64,000 nt of DNA. Source: Muricea muricata. Lineage: Eukaryota; Cnidaria; Anthozoa; Malacalcyonacea; Plexauridae. The DNA lies in the NCBI GenBank assembly GCA_963855995.1, contig OY979719.1, positions 5,456,001 to 5,520,000 on the forward strand, given 5' to 3'. A program made the translations under genes and the position numbers. Under the pieces are notes generated by a model, which was given only the letters and a program-made list of their open reading frames with translations, made no database searches and was not told the origin of the DNA. Of this stretch, positions 50,653 through 63,600 are shown piece after piece (within the stretch, counting starts at the first letter, position 1; every line of letters starts with the position of its first letter).

Positions 50653-53600
50653 GTAAGAAATGTTTAAGTGATTCAAGTCTTGAAGTGATTTTTGTTTATA
50701 TATGTATGTTGATGCGCTGTGCATGTGTTCTTAAGCATGATCGGAGCTTGATGATGATGAAAAATATAAACAACAATGTTGAAATAATTCAGAAAAACGT
50801 TTTGTCTGAGCTTTTATTGGCATGGAATAAGTAAATGCATTCATGTGAAGCACTTACAGTATCGATATTTAAAGACGACATCGGTATTTTCTGTGCTATT
50901 TTTAATGGTAGAATGATTTCCAAACAGCATTTTTTAATCAGTGGAAAAGTTTAGAATATGAAATGAAAATTTGTCAAAAGTATTTCTTAGTTGCATTGCA
51001 AAGATCGCTTGAAATCACAATATAACTTCTTTGTAGATTTTTTGTGCCTCCCTTCCTTGTTGAGATATTCTGCATTCTTGGATATGCAAATGATACAATG
51101 TGTGACATGACGTTGCATAATGATTTTTGGAAAAGCTTCATTTATTTCCAAGTAGTCAAGCTATTGCACATAAATAAGGAGACATAATGATTAATCATAG
51201 TTTACGCACATGCAAATAAGGTTTCAGCTATTTTCTATAATTATATGCTACAAAATAAGCAATCTCATAGACACTCACTATGCAGTGTGATGTCACACGT
51301 TGTATTATTTGCATATCCAGTAAAGTTGAATATCTTGGCAAAGAAAACAGTTACAAAAATTCTACCAAAGAAGTAAATTTAAGTTATCTGTAAATTTAAG
51401 TTATCTTTCCAACCAAAAAAATGCTTGACAATTTTTTGTCTCATAGGCACTTTAAAAAATTCAATTATCACCAGGGGCGGTTGTTTGAAAGCAGGTTACC
51501 TTAACTTTAGGTTCAACTCGATATTCAATGCAAAATTTCTAAGAGCTTATTTTTGAGCTTATAGATATTTTTTAATAAATCTTTTGCCTGGATCAATTGA
51601 AGTTTTGTTGTCGTAATAGAAGGGGTACTTGAAACAAACATACTAAAACAGTAGGTTAAATTTTACTACAACCAGCTTCGGTTGTTGCAACCAACAACGG
51701 GCCTCTTGAAGGTATCCAATAACTTATCCAATAAGGGCATCTCTATCTTTCGTAAATGTTGTTTTTAAATATTTCATTTCAACTTTTTTAGATGCTAGTC
51801 CGGATTCTTGGCGGCAACCTGGTGTAGCATCAGAGGTACTTGATGTGGTTCATTTGTTGTTTCTTTATGTTCATGTCCTGTGGCCTTAACACCACTGCAA
51901 ATAGTTCACTATTTTTGTATAGGAATTTGTTGATGTTACCGGCGTTTATTACAGTCCAGATAAAGATGTACAGAAGTGAGTCAGCAGTTACTGTATTTTG
52001 ACTATCCTCAGCATATATGGTAGAGAAGTTTTAGATCAACCGTCATCTGTTACACGAAATGGTGGTATTTTTCAGCCTTTTACCTATCGTGGGTATTGGG
52101 TACTTGATTGGGACTTGTTATGAAAACAATCACACTGGTGTTTTGGTGTTGGTCTGCCAGGTGTTTGGGTGCATGGGTTACAATAAACCGGCTCTAACCA
52201 GTTTCGAAGCCAGCCAAATTTCAGTCATCATTATTCATTTCTTTAAAAATTGATTCTTTATACGGTCTATACTATATTGACACGAATCAAATGGTGACTG
52301 CGAAAGGCTATCATAGGAGCCTTCGCGGCTGGACCAAGTGTCACTCTGCTAAGATTTATGTGTGCTTGTGTTAACTGTATAGTGTATATGTCCAGGACCC
52401 ATGATAGTTGGTTCTATGTATTTGACGTTAGGAATTGGGCTTTTTCCACCCTAGATTTTAGGTTTAAAGCGAGAGAAAGTTTAAATACGAATCGCACAAA
52501 ACTTTGAAGCTTCTTAAGTTTGTTGCCCAAGGTTTTGCTAAAATTTTCCCAAACAACAGTGCAATAATGTATTAGCAGGTTTTTATGAAGTTGGATACAT
52601 AAATAAACTGTTTTAAACAAGGATAATTAACACAACACAATTTCGCTCTTTCAGTTTTACAGCAATTTGCGTCCAATCACTAAGCGCCAACATTTTCACG
52701 GGTTTGTTTACGTTTGTGACGTGACGTTTGCCGTTATGATTGTTAATGTCTAAAATAATCAAAACTGAGCTCGTTTCACTTGTGAGAAACGATTATTTAC
52801 AAGTTTTATCGCTTTTGTATCATGTGAAATCCAATACAAGCTTTTACTCCACGAAATTGCATGGTAGGTCTTCTAATAAAAATTGATCGTGCATCAAAAC
52901 ATGACATAACATGACAGTTGCAGTTACAGAACCGTTGGGTTTTTCATCCAAATGGTTCTGTTTCAAACGGCCAAACGTCACGTTACAAACGTAAAAAAGA
53001 AACCCGCGAAAATGTTTGCGCTTAGTGATTGAACGCAAGTTGGAGTAACTGTGTTCCGTCACAACTGTGTTCTTTAGGTACAAAGCGGTCATCGATAGTG
53101 CGTTGAAAAGACTCATGCAGTGCTACCATGCCAAGGACAAACAGAATGGCTGGTGTAATGTTGGAATGATGAGGTAGTGTAGTGTGAATATGTGTAAACA
53201 TGTGAATAATGTGCAGGGGGTAATAAGGGCGTACTTCCATTTCTGTTAAGGAAGGGTGGAAGAATATTGGATGGGGTGCAAGCGGTGCAACACATGATGC
53301 TTTGGGAGGGACATGAAGTGTTAAATCAAAATAGGTTTTTGAGGCAAAGCTTTAAGGCCCTATAACACGATGCAATTTTTCTAGCTTGTAGAATAAATTT
53401 GGAAAACAGCAGGCCTGCAAAGGTGCGCCGGGGGGGGGGAGCGACAAAACGGGGTTAACTTAACGGGGTTAACCCCCTCCCGCCAAGAAAATTTGCGCAT
53501 GGGATGTAACACAGAAATGTATCCAAATCATTTTAGGGATGTGGAAATTCTCAAGAAGCCGGCTAGTCCTGGTTTTAGTATTTGGGATTGCTCGAAAGGA

Positions 53601-56600
53601 ACGACGGATATTAATGTTCCCATGCATTATTTGCTGGCGTATCTTGACGATATAGATACGACCTCGGAATATGACGACATGTTTCTTACTGGTATGAAAT
53701 AAAGCGCTGTTACACCGTGCAGCTTGTCTCGCAATTTTGTTGCGACACAAGTTGCAAGCGAAATTGCAGGGTGTAACATGCCTCGCAATCATAAAGTCAC
53801 GCAACATTTTCGTTGCACGAAGCATTGCACGATGTATAATCAGGTTCTGCACAGTGTAACATCCCTCTTGCAACTTGGCTTGCAATATTTCTGTCGTGCA
53901 GCCAGTTAAAACTAGCTATTTGAAGATGGATCCGAGTTAAGTTGCAAGAAACGTTGCGCAGTGTAACATCTCTGATCAGGCAACTCGAATTCTTAATATA
54001 CCCGCCCAGGCAATATTTGTGCTGATAACGGTTCATTATACACTGCCACAGTTTGATTGCTTTCTTTGTTAAATGTAACATACCTGTAGCTGTTCATATT
54101 CTCATCTGCTCTAAATATCTTGCGTGAAAAACTAAAATATTCTCTCAATTCTTAGTTAATTAACCTCGAATTAAACATGAATTGAAATAAAATTTTATTT
54201 TTTAACGTCAGACATTTACAGTACATGACAATATAAGCAGCTATGTTACATTTAGCAAAGAAAGCAATCAAACTGTGGCAGTTTAATCTTGAACTGTTTT
54301 CAGTGGAATTATTGCCTGGGCGGGTGCCTTAAAGTAAAGTCGTTGCGAGAGAAGTTTCATATTGTAACAGCGCCTATAAATATTTTGTGTAGCATTAAAA
54401 ACACACGAGCGTGAGTGCTTTACCAGATACCAGGACGCGAGGCGCAGTCGAGCCTTTTCTATCTGACCAAGGACGAACTGCGAGAATTTCGAATGGCTTC
54501 AAAAACGACCCATTTTGTACTCATCTTGTGAATGTATTCACGGTGAGATCATTAAGCCGAGAAAATCAAGGCAACGGTTTTTTGGTGAACTAACCTTTTC
54601 CCCTTCTAACTTTAGGTCAAGTGGTTGAAAGTCTTGGAGAGCTTACTAAAATAGTTTACCGCGAATGCAAAGGCATTTGGCCGGTCAGTGGTCGAGATTT
54701 CTGTTCAGTCAAATGCGTTCGCGTTTTACGGGATGGAACCGTGACTTTATTTAGCAAACACGTAAGATTTTTCCACAGTGTATGTAGTTCGTCTCGTGCA
54801 TGAAGATCATTCCACCTCGTTCATGTACTGCATGACGGAAATGCTTTATCTACTTTTTTGGGCAAGTTTTCTTTATTTATCCAGTGCTCGAGACCTACAC
54901 TGAAATAAACTAAGTGCACAATATACTGTAGCTCTATCAGTACTAAACTGTTCATCCTAGAGGTCTCATAGGACTAAAGGAAGAAACCTAAGATTAGTGA
55001 CTAAAGGAAGAAACCTAAGCTGGAGAACTAACTTTATTTATACTGAATATAGCTCTATCACTTCTAAACTGTTCTTCCAATCTTGAGGTCCAGCAAAGAC
55101 AACTGTTGTCGAGGTCCCACGCGAGGCACTCCTCCAATTAGGCATACAACATGCAATACATACAACGATAAATACATAAACTAAAGTCTTCAGATAAACA
55201 TATGCTGCTAGCTCGAACATTAGATTAAGACTGATTTAAAGTGGAAAATAGGTGTAGAAAATAGTGCATGCATACTTACGATAGCTTAGAGGAATAATAC
55301 CTTGAAACGGTTTAAGGAACTTACAATCAAGTTTAAATTAAACGAAGTTAAAACTTGAGCAAAAGTATATGTTTACCTTGCTTGTTAAACCTTATGACAT
55401 GAACTAGTTCAATGTAATGACCACGTGCAGTCATGTGTGCGTCATATGTTTTTGATAAAAATTATCTGGACAAAGTTAGGCTACGAAAGTCGGATGGCTG
55501 AGCAGTTCGACACACAATGTTCCAATGTACGATGCGATTAAATGGAATGTACTTGTTTTGCACGATGGTACTTCGAGCATTAGGCTAGGGTTTTGCGTTG
55601 TGACTATGGCTTACGTTATAATGTTGCTAAACACGAAATAACCAATCACCTTTTTGCAGGCAAAACACCCGTCTTGTCCACCATGCAAGAAATATGTCAG
55701 GTGAATATTTTGTCGAATAATTTTTAATCGTGCTTGCTAATTTTGCATCATACTACACAATATCATGCAAAAAACTATAGTCCACACCTGTAAGTATCGT
55801 AGTAAAAAATGATGTCGATTCCTTCAACATGACATGTTTTTATCTTGTATCCAGGGAACTCAAGAATTCGCTGGATTAACCTCGTATTTAGACTCTTTAC
55901 CCTACGCCCCTACCTCAAGTCTCTAGAGCGAAAAGCCTTGAGAATAGTATAGCGAGTAAACAGCAGGCCGATCACTCAACAATGCAACATGCCCTCCCCC
56001 CCCCTATTTTTATCGTTTGGCGACATGCTGATACTCTGGAAATTTTCATTTGTTGGCCACGTTTCTTTTTAGAGGCAAAATTCTTACCGGTGGTTATGTA
56101 ATGAAAATTATTAGCAAGGATCCACCTCTGATTAAAACCACTTACATCACTCACGTTGACTTGCAAGGTATGTTATTAATCTAGTGTTACTACAGGAGGA
56201 AACCTAAAGTAAATTAACTTTATCTATACCGGATAGCCCTATCAGTTCTAAACTGCTATCTATACTTAACTCTTCTTCACAGTGAAACAGGATATACGAT
56301 TAACAAAGACCAGCACAAATCGTAAACGTTACACATTGAAGGATTGCTTCCAAATAATATTTTAGTGATGAACATTCGCCAGTCAAATACACTTCAGTTG
56401 ATAACGGCAGACGAAATCTTTTTTAACTCAACACTGAATGCTAAATATTCTATGCACCTAAACAAACACTCAAATCTGGTTACTAGGACAGCCATCTAAA
56501 CTGCTGTGATCAGATAGAACGACGTCGTCTCCAAAACGCTTTAAGAAATAAGATCGTTCGTGAAATCTCCAAGCACTCATTCTTCATAGATTCCATTTTA

Positions 56601-59600
56601 ATGACGTCACAACCTGGGTAGACAGTATAAAACTTGCTCTCAATTATTTGAATTTGAATGAAAATTTCTTGAACACTTCGCATTTGGTGTACATACAAAC
56701 TTAGTTGGATTTAAACATTCAGCATTGGTTATACTTCTTCAAGAGACAAAATAATTATCCAGGTTGTGACGTCATGGACTTTTTGAATATCCAAGATGGC
56801 GGATGACTAGTGACTTCTCCTTCAGTATTTCAGAAACCAAGCACTTTCTCCTTCAGTATTTCAGAAACCAAACATGTTGTCAAAAAATTAACAACAAATG
56901 TTATGGTTACCTTAAAAGTTCTTATCAATAGGCCGGTAAAAAAATATATTGCTGTTTACCTTTGAGCAACTGTAGAGTCTCGAAAGTGAGCGCCCTTCGA
57001 AATTAGTGGTCCTAATAAGGGGCGCTAACTTTCGAGGGAGCTCTTACTTTCGAGGGAGCTCTTACTTTCCAAGGTCGCCTACTTTCGAATTGTTATTTTC
57101 GGCGTCGGCCAAGTTTAAACCCATGCAAGAATATATAGGGATACATATGGGTCTAGAGTGTTTTTTGCTATTGCCTTACATTTTCTTCTGGGGGTAGTTT
57201 ACATGTACTTTCGAGGGGGCGTTCGGTTGACTTTTGAGACTCTACGGTTAAATAGATTCTGTTCAAAGTTTTAAACTTTTCTTGAATCAGCAACGAATCA
57301 TTAGGGTTTTGTTAAGGTTAACCCTACTTACTAGCACCAGAAAATCCGCCTATGATTACAAGTCTAATGCTAATTCGTTTCTTCCCAAAGGCAGCGTACC
57401 ATCTCGTATTGTGAATAAAGTCACAGCGGATCAACCGGCTTCTGTCGCACTGGTTAAAAAACATGTCGAGAGAATGTATCAAGATGAGCTCGCCAATCCC
57501 AAGAGACCTGCGTCAAAGTTTAAAACAGATGCGATGGCCTTCTACGAGAAATTGCAACGAGTGCAAGAGGCTATGGCCAACACTCCGTCTTCGGACGAGG
57601 TTCCTCAAGAACCGGATGTGATGTCACAACCCGCGCCTGCAATACAGGATGTCAACGGTGATGTACGTCGTGCATCGGACAGTGAGGTAATCTCAATTTA
57701 AGGTACTGTCCTCTGGTTGCAAAGTCTTACTTCGTTGTAGTAATAGACCATTCCCCTATCAGATAATCTTTTGAATTAGGAAAATACATCAGCACAACTG
57801 AAAAGAGCATCCTAAATTTCATAAAACTGTGAAGTTTGGTGGTGAAATATTATTAATCATAGAAAATATAGTCCATTGAAATTTTGTATACTTTTGTATT
57901 ACGCGTGGAAAAAGGGTTAGTACTATGTTGCACTATATTTTCCTCCTTCTACTATGTTTCCAACCAAACATCACAATTTTACTAAACTAAGATGCTGTTT
58001 ACAATTTAATTTTTTTATATCAAGAAATTGTCTAATAGAGGAATGGTCTATCGTTACACAATATTTTCAAGAAAAAAATAAAATAACAAAGTCGGTGATA
58101 TTTCGTCTTTATTCCAAAAACATTGTTAAACAAAAACCATCGTAGGTTTGAGGTCCTTTGATGATCCTGTCTGACAATGTCTTTGGAACAAAGACGAAAC
58201 CCTCACCCATGCTCTCGCTGCTTTTCACCAGTAAGTCGGAAACGAAGTAAATTACATTTCACGAGGAATTTAGCAGTTTTGATGGAATAATTCATTTCTA
58301 TTTAGCTGGAGGCTTATTCTAATAGCGGTTATTAAATTTGTGTTGCTTTGGAAGAACCTTGCAAAAGTGATTGTTACTTCAGTAGAATCATCATCATTAT
58401 CATATTTTTAGGAGCAACCACCTTCAATTGATCCTGAATTATCGCCGTCTATCTGTAACCAACCGTGTAAGTCAACGTCGTGCATTTTCCCCAATGAACT
58501 TGTCTTGTGCGTTTCATTATTTTGTGTTTTATTATATAAAGTACAGTGCTTTATAAGGATTTCGCACACTGTTAAAACTGCATGATCATCTCACTTGTGA
58601 GATTATTTATGATCATTATTTCACATGTGAAAATTATCGCTTTTCAAACAATCACCAATCATAGCTTCTGGACATTTTATATTGGTGGAAAACCTGTAGT
58701 TTATATAATAAACAGAAAAATACATGGGTGCTTGGAAATACCAGATTTAGTTCTCGTGTTGAACATGATATTTCTCACTCGTTCGCGCACTCGAAATAAA
58801 TCTGGTATTTCCGCGCACCCATGTATTATTCTCTATTTATTTACATTCTTACTAGTTCAGAACGGTGGCATGGATTACAAAACGATTGGAAATCAAGCTT
58901 GCGCTGGACTCATGCAGGAGGTAAGATTCGTATGTACTGAATCCAAAACGCTCCGTGTTCCCTCCACTCTCGAGCTATTTGCAGGCACTCCAAATACACA
59001 TAAATTGCGCTCGCCCTTGTTTGCATTCTATGTAGCTTACTGCTCAAAGCATTGCAATGGTAACACAAAGGCGTAGGTTAAATTCCTGCCAGAGAACCTA
59101 TAGTTGGTGATAAATTTTTCTCAACTGTTGTTGGCTTGAGTTTCACATGTGTGTATGATTTCCACTCGAAGTAAGGAGATAATTACCCTTTATATAGAAC
59201 TGTTTAAAAGCAAACCTGTTCAGCAAAGTGAAGCGACGGATAAGACTTGTGAACGTTATTAACCCATACTGTTTTTGTTTTCAGGCTTTTGAAGCATCTG
59301 AAGTTGAGATTTCAAGACCTGCACGATCTTCTGTCTACGAACAATGGCAGTATGTTTCCGAATGTTTTACCATGGACAATCAAAGGATCGTTGTTGGCCT
59401 TCTTTTTGAGTGCCAAGAGATATCGCCACTGATGTTGTTGACGTTTTACAAAAACCTTCAATTCTGATTTTCATCCTGTTTCCTTTCTAAAACAGGTTTA
59501 GATGTCGTTAGTTCCATAGAGTGGCATTACTGTTTTTGTTTAAAATATGTGAATTCGAAGTCCTGGAATATATTTAAAGTGAAGCTACAGGGTTTCAAAG

Positions 59601-62600
59601 CAAAGTGTATCCTTTAGCTCGCGTTTTCAGACCATGCCTTTGACTGTCTATGGTTTTACTGAGCTACAATTTTAAGCAAGGAACACAAAAGAATTGAAAG
59701 AATCTTTGTGAACAATTCCGTGGTGTTTATGTTCACTTTTCCTCTCTAGGTATCAAGAAACAGACAAAAAGGTGTTGATATTTAGGAAAGTTCATCAAAA
59801 TGAAAAGATGCATAGGTATGGATAAGGTATAGAGATTTACTGCGGCAGGATGTGCGGGTTGAAGTTGTTCTGGATATCATGTGGTGCCTGGAAGCTGCTG
59901 TATGAATCGTTGTGCTTCTTGCCAATCATCACGTTGGTAAACAACAACAAACTATATAAGTGTAGTTCTGCGGACACATCGCGTTAAATTATAGCTTACG
60001 GATCGAAAGCTTTGCAATAATACATTTACGTGGTGTTTCGACAAAACTAAACTTATGCTCTTGTTCAATGTTTAAAACTACAAAGAATTACTGACTAGAT
60101 TTTCTTACTTTTTGTTTAGTTTTATTGGAAAAGGAATTATCTCATGTTCTCCACTTAAAGTGTGGGAAGTCTTGAAAGAGCCGGAGAATACTTATCATTA
60201 TAATAACATGTTAAAGGTAAAGCTGCTATAATAATTAATTACTCGAACCAGAACGCATTAAAACAAAATCACATTAAAAGCACACAAAACCATAGGAACT
60301 GTGAAAGATGTAATAATTAGGCAAGGAATAGACTTCGCTGTTTTCTGTTTCCATGCTTGCTTGTTCTAACATGGCAGAATATATCCATGGATTGGTTTTG
60401 CTATATAAATCATTATTTAATATGTATGTAAGTGACACTTAGATGGGGGTTACAGTAAACAAATTAAGGCTTTGGTTACATTTTGAACTAAAACATGATT
60501 TCCTAACTGAATATCTAACACTGTTCTGGTTTCCTTTGCTCGTAAATAAATGTAAACTTGAGTCTTGATTCTAAAAGAGTTCGAAAGACGCAAACTTTAG
60601 ATAATGTTTACATCTGTGGTTCCCTATACATTATAAGCAAAACCTTTGCGCAGAAAGGATTATAGCCTTTCTTTAAGAATTTTTCAATTTTACCGAACGC
60701 TACGAGGCTATTCGGCAAATTGCAATGAATAGAACAGTCTAGATATTTTTGTAGACTTATGGTGCCTAATTTCCATTTGTGGGTCGTATCACACTGTAAC
60801 GATAAAGGTTTACGATGATGTTTTGTATACAAGGCTGTGTTAAGTTTTTAATATTTCTTCTTCAGGAAATACGAACACTGGAAGTTTTAAGCGATACACA
60901 AAGAATAGGTGAGAATAGAGCATATGCAACTGTGCTCATTAGGTGTTCTGGAAACATAGCAAAGGGTTGTGAATACTGTGGTAATCAAATAGAAAACCAA
61001 TTTTACATTAAAATCCCTAAATGTATTTCAATCTGGTTTAGTTTGGTACTAAATTTGTCATGGTCTACAGCGTCCATCACTAAACATAATTGACATGGAT
61101 TCAAAAGGTTTTATGAAGGAAACAACAGAAAACAATTGATAGAAAAATTAAAAACAGATTAGTATTCGGTTGCTACAATCTTGGACAAAACTCTTGAGAC
61201 AGTTACGTGTAATATACGGGGACAATTCATCACCTACTCTCTCCCTTTTAAATGTTGCGAAGAATCACCAAACAGCTTTTTGCAATTGGCTATAACGCCA
61301 ACCCAACCATGAATGGTGGAAGAGGGGGTTTGAAGGCAAGAACGTCACTTTGCTCAGAATTGATTATAGAAGAGAGATTAATTCACTATTGCGTGGAGAA
61401 CAGTCTCAACGAGTTATGTTCAAAATTGTAGCTCGAGACCTTTCGCTTCCCGCCACATAGACAAGTGACAGAGAGACAGAAAAAAGCAATTGGAGATAAA
61501 AGCTATAGACGAGGAGACAAAATTGTGGAAGAGTATCGCTGCTATTGAGGATCGTCACCTACCTATATAAACGCATTCGCTGTTTTTAAGCCAATAAAAT
61601 TTTGACAGTTAAACACAAAATGTGTTCATGTTAGGTACAGTAGCTGCTGTAGTTAACAGCTATTGATGCTGTTATATGTTTTTAGTATACTTTCATTTTG
61701 AATCTGAGAAGTGTTTCAAGAAAGAAGCAAGAGATTTTATTGCACTAATGTCTGAACGCAAAGAGGTAGGAAATGTTTTTAAGCTGTTACTTGTGCTGGG
61801 ACAATTTTGAACGAACATTTCAATTCTACATCTTGATTTCGCATTTTAGAAAGATAAATATCTCATATCGTTCGTTTCCGTCGACTACCCAAATTCTCCA
61901 TCCAAGAAAGACGTAAAGCGAGGAAAGGTAAAATTGTGCATTTAAAGGGTTGTGGCAACAAAAAATATTTTTTGCTCATTTGAAAGAGCTTTTGAAATAA
62001 CTAACAAAGCCTGTGAGAAGATGTCGTTAGTTTGGAATCGTCGAATTTTGCTTTATCATTTTGGGTAGTGTTAGGACCTTTCGTGTACTTTTGACAGAAC
62101 TACTAACACTTACTTCTTATATGTCTTATAGATGTATGCATCTGGATTTGTAGTTGAACCTTTACTTCATAATGGTCAGTTGTTTTCCATGGTGACGTAT
62201 TTAGCTCAGGTTGGTGTTCAAGTCACAAATACTAATCCCAGCATGTCCCATGTGGCCTTGTCAGGTGTACTAAAAATGTTTCTCTCGATAACTTTTATTC
62301 AGTGAGTTAAAAAATATGCCTGACCACGGTCGGAACCTACGACCCTTGCTTGCCCAATGCTCTGCCAACTGAGCTACGCGATCAGTTCGCTTCGAGTATG
62401 TGATATTTCGGATCAACTGAGTCTAGTTCTTGAGTCTGTATCAGTATAATCATAAGTGTGGATATAAACTCAGAGTAACACCACAAACATCATTTTCAGC
62501 TGAGTGCATAACACCAAGATACATAAAAAATCATGAGAACTTTCCCATGTGTAAATTGAACGTAATTTAAACTGTTGGTTGCAATGTTTTCAACTCATAA

Positions 62601-62978
62601 ACTATCACATCTTTACCTGCACCCATCCATAACCAACATAGAACAGCTAGTTATTATGTGATTGTGGGCTGGGGTGGGCTGTCGTTCTGTCGAGCAAAAA
62701 CAACAAAATGTGCTTTCCCAGCTCACACGTCCGATTATAAAATCGATATACCCCAGGAGTCTGTCGGAAAACATTTTCTGCCTTCGTTCCTCGGCCAGCA
62801 GAAAATAACGCTTTTCTTTCGACTGCAGATAAATCCTGGTGGAAGCTATCCCGCCATGCTGCTCAATGCAACCGCACGAAAACAGCCGCTCTGCGTGGCG
62901 TATGTGAGAAGAATGCTTGAGGATCCAAATCAAAGTTTTCAATCATCGGTCGAACTGGTCGAACTGGAATTTCGCTGA
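46329..62978 (+). CDS. Copy 3: intact multi-START-domain lipid-transfer-like protein, 23 exons
   Basis: This is the only complete copy in the window, with a predicted protein of about 846 residues. START domains bind lipids or sterols in a helix-grip pocket; the ligand here is unknown. Exons: 46329-46487, 47854-47976, 49526-49746, 49984-50090, 50425-50652, 51792-51835, 51923-51975, 53078-53173, 53537-53691, 54616-54761, 55660-55700, 56073-56167, 57391-57686, 58412-58466, 58856-58920, 59285-59349, 59750-59815, 60120-60216, 60866-60908, 61686-61765, 61850-61927, 62132-62209, 62829-62978. Every junction has GT-AG borders, and the phases agree throughout with no internal stop. Approximate domains: START-like 60-255, acidic linker 260-279, START 280-520, linker 520-606, START 607-830. 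No signal peptide is evident. The ATG was chosen because an in-frame TAG overlaps an acceptor-like site 25 bases upstream, so a 5' UTR intron or an extra upstream coding exon remains possible. A two-gene model split after exon 5 is the main alternative. Confidence 0.75.
51792..57686 (+). CDS. Copy 3 exons 6-13: complete middle START domain
   Basis: Exons 6-8 give a polar leader and helices containing YKAVIDSALKRLMQCYHAKD. Exon 9 (53537-53691) holds DINVPMHYLLAYLDDID, the START helix that precedes the conserved D/E..F segment (EYDDMF). Exon 10 (54616-54761) holds YRECKGIWPVSGRDFC with the hallmark RDF. Exon 11 holds HPSCPPCKKYVRG, matching the 'hp..Pp.k.yVRg' motif. Exon 12 holds GGYVMKI and TTYITHIDLQG. 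Exon 13 opens with SVPSRIVNKVTADQP, the classic lead into the C-terminal helix, followed by a basic helix and a Ser/Pro/Asp-rich tail. The motif order matches STARD10/PCTP-type START domains as I know them. Exons 9 and 10 exist only in this copy; copies 1 and 2 have lost them. Confidence 0.8.
53704..54373. mobile_element. 670-bp foldback element in intron 9, copy 3
   Basis: The ends are perfect 11-bp inverted repeats GCGCTGTTACA / TGTAACAGCGC. The motif GTGTAACATC recurs several times. A 41-bp inner inverted repeat (about 54044-54084 and 54242-54282) has one mismatch. It lies within the segment missing from copies 1 and 2. Confidence 0.7.
56584..56960. repeat. Copy 3-specific insert in intron 12 with inverted and tandem repeats
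   Basis: GACGTCACAACCTGG occurs inverted at about 56602 and 56760. A 26-bp segment is tandemly duplicated at 56815-56840 and 56846-56871. It is absent from copies 1 and 2. No coding signal was seen. Confidence 0.5.
58412..62978 (+). CDS. Copy 3 exons 14-23: C-terminal START domain, divergent tail
   Basis: Motifs in order: EQWQ then KKVLIFRKVHQNEKMH (exons 16-17), FIGKGIISCSP and KVWEVLKEPENTYHYNN (exon 18), EIRTLEVLSDTQRI (exon 19), FKKEARDFIAL with the START RDF motif (exon 20), FVSVDYPNSP (exon 21), ASGFVVEPL and MVTYLAQ (exon 22), and INPGGSYPAMLLNATARKQP with the C-terminal helix (exon 23). This is a full START domain from strand 1 to the last helix. The last START segment vaguely recalls STARD9-type domains, but I cannot confirm that. 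The tail after LEDPNQS differs from copies 1 and 2 in both length and sequence. Replacements against copies 1 and 2 also cluster in exon 20, whereas exons 17 and 19 are unchanged at protein level. Confidence 0.8.
62318..62385 (-). other. tRNA-like sequence, copy 3 (SINE-type, not a functional tRNA)
   Basis: The D-arm pairs GCTC with GAGC, better than in copies 1 and 2, where it is GACC. The acceptor stem is retained. The anticodon arm is irregular and the T-arm poor, so I read it as a tRNA-derived repeat head, not a tRNA gene. Confidence 0.5.
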
Positions 62979-63600
62979 TTGCCAATGGTCTGAATTTCTC
63001 GGAACCAGGAGGCGGAATATTTGACTCGAAAAATTCCACATTTCCAAGAAGCTTATTTGGATAGAAAATTCAATCTTGCAAGTCATTCATTTGGGATTTA
63101 AGAACAACCTTCGCATTCTACGAAGAATATAATTTCCGTTCCAAAATTTCGTCTCATCCGGCCCCTGATTGCACCAGCTTGATACGAGAATCTGACATAA
63201 TCAACTACGGATAAAAACTGGAAAAGTGTTCTAATCGACAAGCAGATTTGAAAATTGTTTTGATCCCAAACTATCTATGCGCAAATAATTTGCTTCCACA
63301 AACTCGAAGAATTAATATTAATTATGGGCGTTCAAATTATGATGGGGGGGATTGTGAATGTGTAAAAAATTGACATTACAGTAAAAATATTAAAATATAG
63401 AAAATTCTCAGCTTTTTTGCTAAGAAAATGCACGTGCAGCCTGCGTGGGTGTATGTACTGGGACTGCGATTCATTGTCCAAGAAACAATAGAAAATGGGA
63501 ATAGTCCGGCAGATAGAGGCCGATATGCTTACCATATATTGAGGGACAATTTCATTTTGGTTTTGTCTTGTTCCTTTAAGGTTAGTAAGCATGTTTTTGA
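62979..63600. other. Downstream flank of copy 3, no gene seen
   Basis: Homology to the copy 1 flank persists to about 63258 with one insert near 63138-63205, then stops. Copy 3 therefore lacks the repeated spacer. Short open frames here show no recognisable motif. Confidence 0.5.

Larger units (their letters stand above)
31891..52998 (+). repeat. Second unit of the 20,962-bp tandem duplication
   Basis: It matches 10928-32036. Identity ends at 52998, where unit 3 has a G inserted in an A run and then diverges by point changes and indels. The 146-bp stretch at 10928-11073, 31891-32036 and 52853-52998 is common to all three places. It is the inferred exchange tract. Confidence 0.9.

Noticed and set aside
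53469..53885. 138-codon minus-strand open frame in copy 3
   Set aside because: It overlaps exon 9 in antisense and a foldback element, and has no recognisable motif.
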